Positions 41,681 to 52,742 of a stretch of 64,000 bases of DNA are shown here, piece after piece (positions within the stretch are counted from its first letter, which is position 1; each line of letters begins with the position of its first letter). The stretch lies in NCBI GenBank assembly GCA_032718865.1, contig JALUTQ010000009.1, forward strand, positions 1 through 64,000. The letters are read 5' to 3'. A model generated the notes under the pieces. That model had not been told where the DNA came from and ran no database searches. It worked only from the letters and a program-made list of their open reading frames with translations. Source of the stretch: Tilletia caries (taxonomy: Eukaryota; Basidiomycota; Exobasidiomycetes; Tilletiales; Tilletiaceae). The translations under genes and the position numbers were made by a program.

Positions 41681-44282
41681 ATGCAGCTCCACTCTTTCAC
41701 AGCTCTCGCTCTCACTCTCATTTCCGCGGCCCCGTCCCTGGCCTCCCTTCAGGGCCATGGCTCTCTCCGCTCAATCCGTTCCCACGTCGCCAACCTCCAG
41801 AACGATGCCCTCGAAGCAGTCGTCCGCGACATGGCCGAGGAGCACGCCAACAAGTTCCTCCAGCGTGCACCCGTCACCACGACCTGCCGAGACCTGGTCA
41901 GGAAGGACATCACCGACAGTCTCACCAACCGTCAGATCGCCTATCTTGTCAACTACACCAACAGCGAAATCCTCGACAAGCTGACCCCCGGGATGGTGAT
42001 GTTCGACGTCGAACAGTTCCGCGACAATGCCAGTCCGAACAATTTCAGCCGGACCGTGGGTAACTGGCGGACCGACCTTGGCTACTGGACGTCAGGCCGG
42101 GCACCCTCCGACCCTTCCCCGCCGCCTCCGCCAAGCAACAACGATGATCATGACGATGGATCATTCTTAGATGACGCTTATTACTTCTTGTTCGGACGGT
42201 CGCCTGCTCGTCGTGCCGGCATCGATTATACTACCTGGTACTGGACGACAGTCACTGACCAAGAGGTCGACGACCTCGGCTTGCCGCAGGCCCGAGTCTG
42301 CCTCAACGTCACCCAGGCCCAACTGACTACTCTCGACAAGAGCAAGTGCAGCCTGGCTACTTTTGACGCCCACGGTACCTTGGCCGGTATGTACTCTCAA
42401 CCCAACGACTCCTCGTGGCTCCCCGACTGACCTCCCTTACCTACCTTTTTTTAAATAGATGGCGGCTCTGTCCAGGTGTCCATTCAACAGGCTACTACCC
42501 TCACCACTACAGTATCAACGGAGCGCACCACCTCAGCCGGCGAAAGTCTGAGTTCAACCTGGAGCGGCGGCGTCGAACTTGGCTACGAGGACAAGATCGT
42601 TGCCAAGGTCCACGTTGAGTGAGTTTCCATTCTTTCCTTGGATAGATCTGTCTGGGTTTTTTTTTTCCTTCTCTGCCGTCGACTCACCTTTAGTATCGGT
42701 CCTATCCCGTTCCCAGGTATTCGAAAACCTCAGAGGCTCACTGGGACGTCTCCAACACGGCCGGAACCGAATCATCGACCGAGAACGCGATCACCAACAC
42801 TGTCCAAATCACATTTGACCAGGTACGTATCCCGTCCGTTGCGCGGTCAGACTTGGACCCCGAATATTATCATTCATGGCTCATCACCTTCTTCCCTCCC
42901 TACGCCATGCCTCCGTGTGCAGAAAGCGAATCAATCTTGCTACGTCGAGCTCACAACGGAGACATGCCAGTCCAAGCTTCGCCTTGTGACTCCGATCACC
43001 TTGTCTGGGAAGCTGCATCTCCAGTCGTCCCCCTACTGCCAGTACAACAAGGCTGCAGATGGATCCTGCAAGGAGGACCTCTTCATCGATTTGGAGACGG
43101 CCATGAAGGGTTTCGCGACTGATGCCGTCATCATTCAGTACATCGACGCTGGTAAGCAACTCCCCTCCACTTGTAACTGACCACAGTCATGAGCTGCACC
43201 TGACTGTTCACACCATTTCCTCTTCCTCTGCGTCACCTACAGCCCTGACCTCGACAGGCACCTACAAGCAGCAATGCATCGACACTATTGACGACACTGT
43301 GACTCCTGCTTCTGGCGGCCACACCAACGTGACACCTACGACGCCTACCACTCCTACCACTTCCGATGCTACTGTGACCGTCTATGGCCACACAGCGACC
43401 AACTTCGCCCTGACGACAACCGTCGCCGAGAAGACGAGCATCAAGACGGTCATCACTGACTTTTTCCAGCCTACCGTTACGGAGTTCAAGAAGACAAAGG
43501 ATGTCGCCACGGCCACCGTGTTCACCAAGACGACCACCGTCACCGCTGCCGATGCGAGGAAAGTGACGGTGACGGCGACCCGGCGGCCGCGTGCTTCCAC
43601 CAGCCACGTTACGAGCACGGTACGAACGGGCGTGAGGACGATCACCGAGGGGCCTACGACGACGACGGTGGTGAAGCGGGTTACGAAGACGCTTAAGCCG
43701 ACTGCATGCCGCCGAGCTCTTGACGGCGATGACGAGGAGGAGGAAGAGGAGGAGCACGAGGACGAGTTGGCTGTGCGCAGTGTTCCCACAGCCGCGCCCG
43801 TTGTGAAGCGTGAGGCCTTTAATGTGGACGCTGGCACGACGACGCTGTCGGATGCGACGACGACGGTTACGGACCCTGTGCACCCTACTACTGTCATTGC
43901 TACTGGCTCGACGACCACGGTCACCTCGGCCGTTAGCGGCACCAAGACGCTGGCTGCTATCACTGTCACTGGTATGTATCGTCCCGCTCCCCATGAATCT
44001 GCCTTCAAACCTCCAAGGATCGTGACTGATTGTTCGCCCTCCCATTTCTTTGCTGCAGACTCCAGCAACACCCAGTTCCGCTTCGTGACCGCCTCCGCAG
44101 TTAGCACGAAGATCGTCAACAAGGTGACCGCGACCAAGACGGTCTCTCGGCCCGCAAACACGTCCACGGTGACCGACACCGTCACCCGTGGTGCGAGTAC
44201 GAAGACGGTTCATGGTGCGACGGTCACTGTGAAGAAGACGAGGACGTCGACGGTGACGCCTCGCTGCACTCGTCGCCCTTAA
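41681..44282 (+). CDS. Secreted protein, possible aerolysin-like domain plus Thr-rich stalk
   Basis: Six exons: 41681-42386, 42459-42618, 42717-42822, 42923-43151, 43243-43971 and 44059-44282, giving 717 residues. A signal peptide (ALALTLISAAPSLAS) leads. Residues about 60-240 form a Cys-containing globular part. Residues about 240-400 show alternating Ser/Thr-rich amphipathic strands (TTLTTTVSTERTTSAGESL, then SSTENAITNTVQITF) like the membrane-insertion and core strands of aerolysin-type pore-forming proteins, followed by CQSKLRLVTPITLSGKL. That assignment is a fold-style guess. The C-terminal 300 residues are Thr/Val repeats with acidic insert (DDEEEEEEEHEDE) and a possible processing site, resembling a wall-anchored stalk. 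No GPI signal is evident. Confidence 0.7.
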
Positions 44283-45707
44283 ATTACACTGCACCGGCAG
44301 TCAGCGTCCGGGCTCGGCCCATCTGCCTAACCCCTTGGCGGATTGGGGCTGACCCTTCTCCAATTCAAAATCAATAATCCTCGGAATTACACTCACTTGT
44401 CACCAAAGCACTCTCCGTCGTCACCTACCAGCATCTCAACATCACCGTCTTTCGCTCCCTCCCTCTCTCTCTCTCTCTCTCCTGGAAACGGACAATCACC
44501 ATTCCTCCACTTCTTCCTTCTTCCGTTTCCCGCTTCTTCCCCCCTCCGCTCACTCCCACTACTGTGGTCATTTGGACAGTACTACATGGGCTACCTTCGG
44601 GCATCATCTGTTCAAGGGTGTATGTAACCATCGAACCGGGACATAAGTCATCATTCGTTGATCATCCCTGTGCTCCTTTATCTCTCACTGCGGTCAGCCT
44701 GTTCAGCAGGAAATTTCTCAACAAGGAGTTCGATTGCAGATGGCGAGCAAGCAGGCAGAGATGAGAGAGAAGAGAGTGGGTTCCGTGCTGCTGGATCAGT
44801 CGAGCCTGCGATGAAGTCGTGCCCGAATCTGTGGTCGGCAGCGGGATCGAATCGAACTCTGACTGGCTCATGGCGCCGGAAGCTGGAAGCTGGAAGCTGG
44901 AAGGATGAAGGCGACAAGCAAGACAGGACATGTATGAAGGTGATGGCTCGGATATGAGATCAGTGAGATGCTTCATATGCACGTCGGCAGCGGATCTTCG
45001 CCCTTCGGGACTCGCAGATGGATGTTCCGGGTACCTTCCTCTTTCCGAGTCTCGCTCTCACGTAGTACAGCATGCTGGCCATCGGGCGGGAAGCATCCTC
45101 GCTCATAATGCGCTACTGCTGCTTCCTGCGGCCATGATGGATGGTTCAGGTAATGCATACGAGCAATAAAAGCCAGTGTCATGAAGCGCACATGCATTCT
45201 CCCAAGCGCCGAGTAGTTGCGCTCAGACGCTCAGACTGAAGCTTGGGTTGCGAAGAAATGAGGCGAGGTCGGGGCCGGCTCACCCTCTCGCTCGGTCGCC
45301 AGCGGCCATTGATTGCCCAATCCGGCTTCCCGCGATGAGTGAGACGCGTCGGCCTGGTCGCTGGTCGTCCCTTCGGGGGTGAGCGAATTCGATGCGGATT
45401 GCGGACGGCTGTCAAGTGCGGAAGTGTCGGGCGCGGACGAGAAGAAGTTGCCGAGCGTCGCGGCGTGAAAGTCAGACGGGCTGTGGGGAGACGGAAGTGG
45501 ATAAAAAGTGATGACGCCGGCGTTGTCCCTCATCGAGCTCACTCAGGATTATTGTCCATCCATTGCCTTGTCCTTCCTCTCCTCCTGCTCTTCTTCTTCT
45601 CCCACCACAGTCCAGCCCTGCTCACCGCTTCTTATTCTCTTTACTGCTACTTCCCCAACCACCAGGAACAACTGCCGACTGCCGACTGCCGACGAGCTCG
45701 AAGCACG
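44283..45707. other. Intergenic with microsatellites
   Basis: No gene recognised. Contains a (CT)n run at 44461-44481 and three to four GGAAGCT units at 44878-44902. The right end is the CT-rich leader of the next gene. Confidence 0.5.
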
Positions 45708-48058
45708 ATGGCCTCGCTCTTCACCCGGAAACGCGCCCGCTCCCAACTGCTGGGCGTCCCGCTCCTGTACAACGATCCCATCGTCGAACTCGCCAAACGC
45801 GGCGGCTTCACAGTCACCGAGTACAACCAGGCCAGGTACCCCCTCGTCGACGGCGCCATCGCCTTCCTCCAGCTTCTCGGCTTCATCGTCGGTACAGGCG
45901 CGCTTGCCTACTTCCTCTACCACCTCGCAGCGAAGCGAAACGTTGTCGCCAAATGGGTCTGCACCGTCTCCCTGATCTCCCTCTTCCTCGCCTGGCCCAG
46001 CCTGACGCCTATGTCTGGCGCCATGCTGCTCGACTTCTTCAAGCCCGCCCTCGGCTTCCGTTCTGCACTTCTCGTCTGGGACGTCTTCATGCTTCGACCC
46101 CTCGAAGAAGTCAACTCATGGCATCCCTTCCAGTTCTTCGCGCAACTCTGTGAGTTAACAGCTCGTGCCAGCGAGATGCTTCCGCAGTCAGTCTCTGACA
46201 AAAAATCTCAATCTTTTTCCAGGGGCTTTCCCACTCGAGCTGGACGAAGTCGCATTGCGCACGGAGCGTGAGGGCTACCAACGTAGCCCGCGCATCCAAA
46301 ATCTCAAGCGCATGCCGACCGTCATGATCGAGCTCATACTCCTCATCCTCACCCTCTACATTGTGCCCCCGTATGAGTACACCAGGAACATGTCCCAGCT
46401 CGCCTTCCACTGCTACAGCTATGCCCTCGGCTTTTCCATCCTCATGGCTCTCGCGGTATGTTTCTCTTTGTCCTTGGGTCACGAGAAAGACGTGCCTAAT
46501 CGCTCATACACCCTCCTTTTTCATCCCATTGTCCCTTCCAGGCCATCTGCGACGGTCTCCTCAGCCTTATGGGAATCATCATCGGCGTGGAGATGGCAGA
46601 TATGTTGTGTGTATGACCTGTCGCGATTATGACTCGCTCCAAGCTGACTCTCATCAATCTTTCGCGTATTTTTCAGCGAGAACCCGATCGGCACAATCAA
46701 CATCCGCATGTTCTGGTGAGTCTCGAATTCATTCACTTGACGCGTCTCAGAGTCGCCGGCCCGGCATGCTGACGCCTCTCTTTCTCTTTCCATCGATCTG
46801 CTGATATTTCTCAGGTCCCACTGGAATCGCGCAATCGCATCCGTTCTCCACCGCGTCATCTTTGCTGGAGCCAAATCAGCCCGCAGCCAATCCGATCGCA
46901 AAATCATGGCCTCTAAAGCGCTCAATGGCTCCCAGTCCGCCGCCCAGGCCTTGATGCGTCGTAAGCACCTCGACGGCCTCTCCGAGACCGAGTACGCCGA
47001 CACGACGGACGACGAGACTAGCCACAACAAGAACGGCAGCGCGACGAGCTCCGGTGTAGGATCCCAGAAGAACGGAGTTGCGCGTAGACGGGAGAAGTCC
47101 CAACTCCGCATGTCTACCACAGCTTCGAGCGCAGAGAAGAGCAAGAAGGATGCCTCGGGGTCGTCTTCAGGCGCGTCCAACAAGAAGTTCGCGTCCAAGG
47201 CCATCTCAGCCATCTTGACCTTTGCGTGCAGTGTGAGTTTCTGGTGTGGCTCTCCCCCTTTTTCGAAATGGAACGCGTCTTTTCTGTTGTTCTTACTCAC
47301 ACCTGGACCCTTCGCAATCTTCTTACAGGGGATCTTCCACGAACACATCACGTATTTCACACTCGGCTTTGCTAACGGCGAGAACGTAAGTTGAATTGCT
47401 ATTGACGCGTGTCTTTGGCACCCTCAAGGCCACAGCCACTTTTTCCGCTTGAATTACGCGTCTCACCACCATCCCCTTCCTTCTGCTTCCATCACAGTTC
47501 CTGTTCTTCCTGATCAACGGGTTCGCGACGTGAGTACCTCGCCCGCCATTCTCTGTCCGTGTACCGCGCCCGTACTCTTACTCACATCCCGTCTCCTCAA
47601 CTTGATTGCAATCTGTTGCAAATTTCCAGGGTCGGAACTACGTGGTTTAAGCGCACCTTCCCCGAGATCAACAACAAGATCCCGACCTTCCTCGCTGTCA
47701 TCATGCTCCACAGCTTCTTCCTCGCCGTCGCGCCGCTGTGTGAGTTTTCTGCGCGTGTAAAGACTTTGACCCGCTTCGGATTGAGCTACGTATGCTGACT
47801 TTGCTCTGGATTTGATATGTCCAAACAGTCTGCGCGCCCTTTATTCGCTCGGGCTTCTTTATTCGTGAGTTCCTTTGTCTGCGATCGGCGCGATTCGCTT
47901 CAAATACAGGTTTTCTGCCACTGCTTTTGTGCTCACGTTCTTTCCGCCCTTTGGCCTTTTCTTTGTCACGTCGAACAGAACTCGAGGCACTCTTCTGGGA
48001 GATCATCCCCGTCCAGTCGCGATCCCGCGGCGTGTTTATCTGGTTGTTCGGACAGTAA
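45708..48058 (+). CDS. MBOAT / wax-synthase-like multipass acyltransferase
   Basis: Ten exons: 45708-46149, 46223-46455, 46542-46606, 46677-46715, 46815-47232, 47329-47385, 47498-47529, 47630-47739, 47829-47864 and 47979-48058, giving 503 residues. Resembles the fungal wax-synthase-domain (MBOAT_2) proteins: several hydrophobic segments (AIAFLQLLGFIVGTGALAYF, PTVMIELILLILTLYIV), the FWSHWNRAIASVLHR block where the family has FW..RWH, and GIFHEHITYFTLG with the candidate catalytic His. The substrate is unknown; transfer of acyl groups to an alcohol or sugar lipid in ER membranes is expected. A Ser/Lys-rich cytosolic loop of about 90 residues (around 46890-47190) is inserted between these blocks. 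Most introns fall in the last third. Confidence 0.7.
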
Positions 48059-48901
48059 GGATACGAGCCCCCGACACCTCTCAAGCTTTTTCGCGCCTGC
48101 TTTCCATCCTACCTTTCGCCTTCATATTGTCAAACATTCAGTTCTGCCGGGCGCAGTACACAGTACATGCTGCAATCATTTTCTTTCGATACCATGCTTC
48201 GCCTTCTTATCTCCCCCCGAGGATCACTTCCAACACCGACACCGACACCGGTCCAGTCTCTCGATGAGACACATTGCCTATGGATCCTGCCTATCGGACA
48301 GGACACAGGGACGGGTGGACGAACCGATCTAGGATATATTTGCGGTCTTGCCGTCGACCAGATACCGTCGACCTGCTTGTTATGTACTGACATAGCGCAA
48401 ACACACCTGCTCCATATTGCAATCTTGATACTTACTTTGAGTTTAGACATCTCTATGGCTTCCCGCGAATGGATTCGACGGGGATAGTGGTGCCGCGTTA
48501 GTGTGGCTGTGATAATGAGCTTCAGGTTCGGAAGACCTGTGAAAGACGGAAGGACGAAGGACCCAGTTCAGAGATGTATGATCTGTCTCTGAAGCAGCAA
48601 GTGGGCAACGAACTTAGCGCAACAAACAAACAATCAATGTTACCAACGTGACAGAACGTTTTTATTTCGGGTTGGAATCAGAAGAGTGGAGATGTTGGAA
48701 ACCTCAGACATCAGCTGGGGCCTGGGACGATAGGATGAGCAGGCAGCAGGAGATCGAAAAGGAATATGTGGTTACTCGGGTGCTCGTGATAAGTCTTGTT
48801 CGCGTTGAGGAGGAAGTGGAAGAGGGAGGGCCACGGCCCACGGGTCGTACTTGATTGAGGGCGTCGCACAACGTTGCATACACGCCCTCGTGAGGTGATC
48901 C
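48059..48901. other. Intergenic, no gene seen
   Basis: About 840 bp between the MBOAT-like gene and the first secreted-protein gene. Only a short CCGACA repeat (48234-48253) is notable. Confidence 0.5.
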
Positions 48902-49488
48902 TCAAGGTCCGTTGGGATCCTGAGTCGTTCCTTGTTCCAGGACACGCGTCCTGGTAGGTGGTTCTTTAGGACCCTTCTGTGGCCCTTCGTCCGAGGGACG
49001 CTGCCGGTGAGAGCCCGGAGGGGAGGTCCCAGCGATAAGAGGGTGGCATTCAGGTCCGGTTATCCAGCCCGCCTCCCCGCAATGCGTCCTAGTAGGTGAT
49101 CCGTTGGGATCCTTCATCCGTGGTCCTTCGTCCGAAGGACGCTGCCGGTGAGGGGTGGGATCCTTCTGTGGCCCTTCGTCCGAGGGACGCTGCCAGTGAA
49201 AGCCCCGAGGGGAGATCCCGGCAATAAGAGGGGGGCATCCAGATCTGTTTCTCCAGTATCCTCCCTCGCAAAGGGCCTAGAGAGTAGAGAGGAAAAGGCA
49301 TAGAATGAAACGAAGACGTTATATGGGAACAAAAAGAGACGCGTCAGGCTGAGCAACCAGAAAGAGCCGGGCTTTGATGCGCTGACGTTAAGACTTACTG
49401 CGCGGGGCTGCGGGATGGCCGCAGCAGAGACTACGACTGTGGCACTCAGGCACAGAGCGAGGTAGAGAGTGAAGGCGTTGAGGTTCAT
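48902..49488 (-). CDS. Small secreted repeat protein (QRPSDEGP repeats)
   Basis: Two exons read leftward: 49488-49399 and 49276-48902, giving 154 residues. Exon 1 is a complete signal peptide (LALCLSATVVVSAAA with AIPQPRA after it). Exon 2 encodes a Cys-, Gly- and Pro-rich mature chain that carries the octapeptide QRPSDEGP three times and the longer pattern C-x-PLIAG-x-SP-x-G twice. The intron 49398-49277 (GTAAGT...CTCTAG) was chosen because it keeps phase 0 and the repeat frame open to TGA. No homologue is known to me; tandem internal repeats and secretion suggest a wall-associated or effector-like protein. Confidence 0.65.
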
Positions 49489-49600
49489 GGTTGGGCAAGT
49501 TGGGGACGTGTTTGCCGGTGAGGGCGTGAAGAGGATAGGAGAGGAGAGGTCTGGTGAAGGGGGGATGATGCTTCCCTGTAAAGTGCTCAAAGGTTTCCCT

Positions 49601-49607
49601 TTATATA
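49601..49607 (-). promoter_or_regulatory. TATA box of the repeat-containing secreted protein
   Basis: TATATAA on the minus strand, about 113 bp upstream of the ATG at 49488. Confidence 0.55.
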
Positions 49608-50550
49608 GGCTGACAACACCGGTATACATACTTACCAAGGCTGCTGGTCCTTGACGGCCTTTTGAGAGGACATGAGAGCGGATGGCAATTCTTTTGTCCG
49701 CTTCTGTCCCGGGTTATGAATGTACGAGCAGCTGTGCCTTGCGATAAAGAGCAAACGCTGCAGAGGGACGTTGGGCGGGAGCCGTCCGGGAGTAGGAGGG
49801 TCGCGCCACAGGCACAACAAGTCAACATTGATGAGTGTATCGTTCCCAAGTTGGCATCAATGACATACGCGGGTATGTACAAGACCCCGGCGAAAAAGTT
49901 GGGACCATCCGTTCCGTATCGTCTCATTTATTTAGGCATCAGGTACATATGAGATGGCTCGCAGTGCCTGATTCTCTTCTTTCATCATAACCTTCTTCGC
50001 TCGCCTCCCAAGTCCTTGACCGACGACGGTGGGCTCGCTTTCATAGGATACTGACTTTCTGGGTCTTCCCATCCGCCTTCCCATACGTTCCTCTCCGAGC
50101 GCTGTCCTACATATGTTCCGCACACGCGATCGAAACAGCGTTCGGCTCGCCAGGATTGCTCGCTCAACCCACCATGCAAGGCAGTTCGGGCTGCTTGATG
50201 TCTTACATCCTTGGTTCTCTTCAACTCTAGCTCATTAACGTTGCGTGTTCGCACTGAAATGAACAAACATCTTCTCCAATAAATGTAGCGAAGTGGCCAG
50301 CCAATCCCGCCCTGGGAACGTTTATTTCCACTTTGAACACTTTGCTTGTTGCGTTCCCAAGTCGACATCGGTGATCGTTGAGATTGTACACGCTTGTTGA
50401 TTGAGCGACTAGCTGGGTTGAACGACAAGAGAGGGATAGGAGGAGGAGGAGGAGGAGAAGAGGATACTGTCGGTCTCTCAGAGCAGCGAAGGGGAAAGAA
50501 GCCAGCGCTCTGGGCGGCTTGGAAGGTGCGTGGCTGAGGAGGATGCAGCC
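49608..50550. other. Intergenic, no supported gene
   Basis: One minus-strand frame of 147 codons (49985-50428) exists but begins without context, has no signal peptide or domain and an Arg-rich composition typical of a chance frame. A GGA run lies at 50440-50457. Confidence 0.45.
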
Positions 50551-50875
50551 CTACAGCCTCTCCTGGATGCGGTTGTCAAGGTTGACAGGAAGAAGATCCG
50601 CTTCTTCCCCGAAGATGGCCGTCTCGGAGGCAGCCTGTGGTGGCCCACCACACTGATAGGGGCATCGTGGATTGGTTCTCCACGTAAGGCCGAGGCAGGG
50701 ACGACACTATGGAGGTGGGAGTGGGAGGTCAAGACTTCAGCATCAGTTTCTCATACAGGCAGCGAGCTGGATCGTAAAGAATGCTCACATCGAAACCATT
50801 CCAGTAGTAATATTTGATGACCCTGGCTTGGGCTGTAAGCGCAGCACTCAGGACGAGGCAGAGGAAGAGCTTCAT
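50551..50875 (-). CDS. Small secreted Cys-containing protein, 80 residues
   Basis: Two short exons read leftward, 50875-50789 and 50706-50551, too short to stand out as open frames. Exon 1: ATG, signal peptide (KLFLCLVLSAALTAQA) and RVIKYYYWNGFD. After an 82-nt intron (GTGAGC...CCATAG, phase 0) exon 2 starts with CRPCLGL and has a second pair CPYQC, so four Cys in the mature chain, then an acidic tail ending NRIQERL. The family is unknown. It shares the signal-exon plus Cys-exon plan with its neighbours at 48.9, 51.2 and 52.3 kb. Confidence 0.5.
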
Positions 50876-51099
50876 GGTGCTGAGGTTTGTAGACTTGTGT
50901 CGCTGTTGGAGAGCTGTGGATGAAAGGGCAAAGCTGAGGGTGGTAGTTCATCGTGAGGTGCAAAGTGGCTCATATCCTTCCCTTGTACTTATGTGTGCCC
51001 AAATGCCATGGTGAGAAGACGGCGCTTCTTTTTTCCGTAATGAGATTATCGGCTGAAAGGTGAATGCAATTGTGCGGCGTATGTGATGTGGCTCCTTAG

Positions 51100-51162
51100 C
51101 AGATGACAGCGATCGAGCAACAGATGACAGCGATCGAGCAGCAGATGACAGCGATCGAGCAA
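51100..51162. repeat. 21-bp tandem repeat, three copies
   Basis: CAGATGACAGCGATCGAGCAA repeats three times with one or two changes. It lies just 3' of the next minus-strand gene and might be its 3' UTR; 21 bp is a whole number of codons. Confidence 0.85.
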
Positions 51163-51177
51163 AACAAACATACTCAA

Positions 51178-51474
51178 TCACAGGAAGAACGCTCCTGACG
51201 TTCTGCCCGGCGGCTCTGCCTCCGGAGAATGGTTCGAGCCTATTCGTATGCCCCGACAATGCAGAGAGCAGAGCAGTGTGAGGAGGAGGAGCGAGCGGAT
51301 ATGGGTAGCGCCGAAAGTTGTTGCGCCCACGTTCGAGAAGTAAATAGCGTTTAGAAACTTTACGTAGCTGTCATCCCAGCGAGGTTTCATGATGGGTGGA
51401 ACGGAGGTTGCGAGGGTAGCACTCGGGCCCAGGTAAAGGAAGAAGAGGGTGAGAAAGATTGTGTTAAGGGTCAT
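51178..51474 (-). CDS. Small secreted protein candidate, up to 98 residues
   Basis: Starts with a signal peptide (TIFLTLFFLYLGPSATLATS) whose pattern M-x-LN...SAT...S...I..PR resembles that of the repeat protein at 48.9 kb, suggesting a shared origin. Read without splicing it gives 98 residues with a Cys pair (CSLHC). A GTAAAG donor (about 51364) and an ATAG acceptor (about 51239) offer a spliced alternative of about 58 residues; I cannot decide between them. Confidence 0.4.
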   Translation of the reverse strand: MTLNTIFLTLFFLYLGPSATLATSVPPIMKPRWDDSYVKFLNAIYFSNVGATTFGATHIRSLLLLTLLCSLHCRGIRIGSNHSPEAEPPGRTSGAFFL

Positions 51475-52249
51475 GAGTACTGCAAAACGTTTATGTTGTT
51501 GAGGGGTTTAGGCGCGAAGGATGGTGCGATGACTGCAACACGTCTACAAGCTCTTTTTCATGTATACAGACGTGCCAGGGTTCGTTCATCTTGGGCCCAG
51601 TTTCGCCAGAACGTTTTTCCAGAGGGCGGCCGAACTTATCGTACCTATGGTCCTATTCTGTATATGTTTGCGGGACGATCTCGGTATTTTGGTGCCCAAT
51701 CATATAACTCAATGATCTCCATTCGGCCATGAGGCACACATATCAGGGTTCCGGCGAGAACGACTCGCCCGTGCGAGCTCACACCTCCTTTCGCAGTGCG
51801 ATCCGAAGAATACGATAAAAGAGCCTTTCTTTAGCCTTGTGTGAACCAGTATGCATGGCAGGCGAATACAATCTGTGTATGTAATTTCACACCTTCAGCC
51901 ATGCATTGGAGACGTTGGAGCCGTGGATAACTGCTCATGTGAGGACTAATGTTACCTTCCATCCATGCAAACTACCAGAATTTCACGAGCCATCATCAGG
52001 CTCGATGATAGAAAAGGAAGGAAACCACAGATCTCGAAAGCTGTTTACGCTTTACGGTTCTTGACAGGATTTCAAGATTATCTCTTAACGTTTTTGAGCG
52101 ATTGCACGGATCTACGCAAGCTGACATGCAGAACTGTGCTGGTAGTGAGACTTTGTGTTGGTAGATGCTCTTGCAGTCCATTAGTGATACTCTAAGATAT
52201 CAATCAATCGGCCTTCCGGCGCCACAGATTCTAACTGGTGATGATCATA
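51475..52249. other. Intergenic, no gene seen
   Basis: AT-richer than its surroundings, with only short frames. It probably holds promoter sequence of the 51.4 kb gene. Confidence 0.45.
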
Positions 52250-52742
52250 TCACCACGACATTTGCGACCAAGGAAGAAAGATACGAGAACGAGGGGAAGC
52301 GGAGAATCTAGGGGCTACAACCCCTCCATCCCTCTGGTTCATGACAGAGGTGCTGCTTTGGTTGACATAATTACCTCGTAGAACATGCGTCGAAGATGCA
52401 CAACGCATTACAGAACGTTCATTGACTAATGATAAAGGCTGACCAACAGGAGGCTTGTAACGAACAGCAGAGCAGTGCAGAGCGCAGTAGTTACTGCAGC
52501 TGTAACACTGTGGACTCGGACAGACTATCGAGGAAAAGCTGGTGACCACTGATTCAGGCACGACACCTCCTCATTGTCGTTCGTACCGGAACATTGAGGG
52601 GAGCGATGCCTTCATTCACGAGGTCCCAAACATCGATCACAACGCTGCTCATAGGCCCAGTGCCTATGGGTGCAGCGAACGTGAGGTTGGCGGATATTGA
52701 GGCACAGATGGAAGCCGAAAAGGCAAGGAATGTCAAGCTTCA
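52250..52742 (-). pseudogene. Probable broken small secreted Cys-rich protein gene
   Basis: A signal-like frame (52736-52588; TFLAFSASICASISANLTFAA) joins in phase through a GTACGA donor at 52586 and a CCACAG acceptor at 52508 to an exon (52507-52250) that begins with the Cys-dense CYSCSNYCALHC. The only nearby ATG (52742-52740) is out of frame with the signal sequence by one base, so the gene looks inactivated by a small deletion, or the sequence has an error. The exon plan matches the other members of the cluster. Confidence 0.45.

Noticed and set aside
49985..50428. 147-codon minus-strand frame in the secreted-protein cluster
   Set aside because: No signal peptide, Arg-rich, no splice continuation; unlike its neighbours.
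51100..51162. CRISPR-like array
   Set aside because: Three direct 21-bp repeats without spacers, in a eukaryotic sequence; simple minisatellite.
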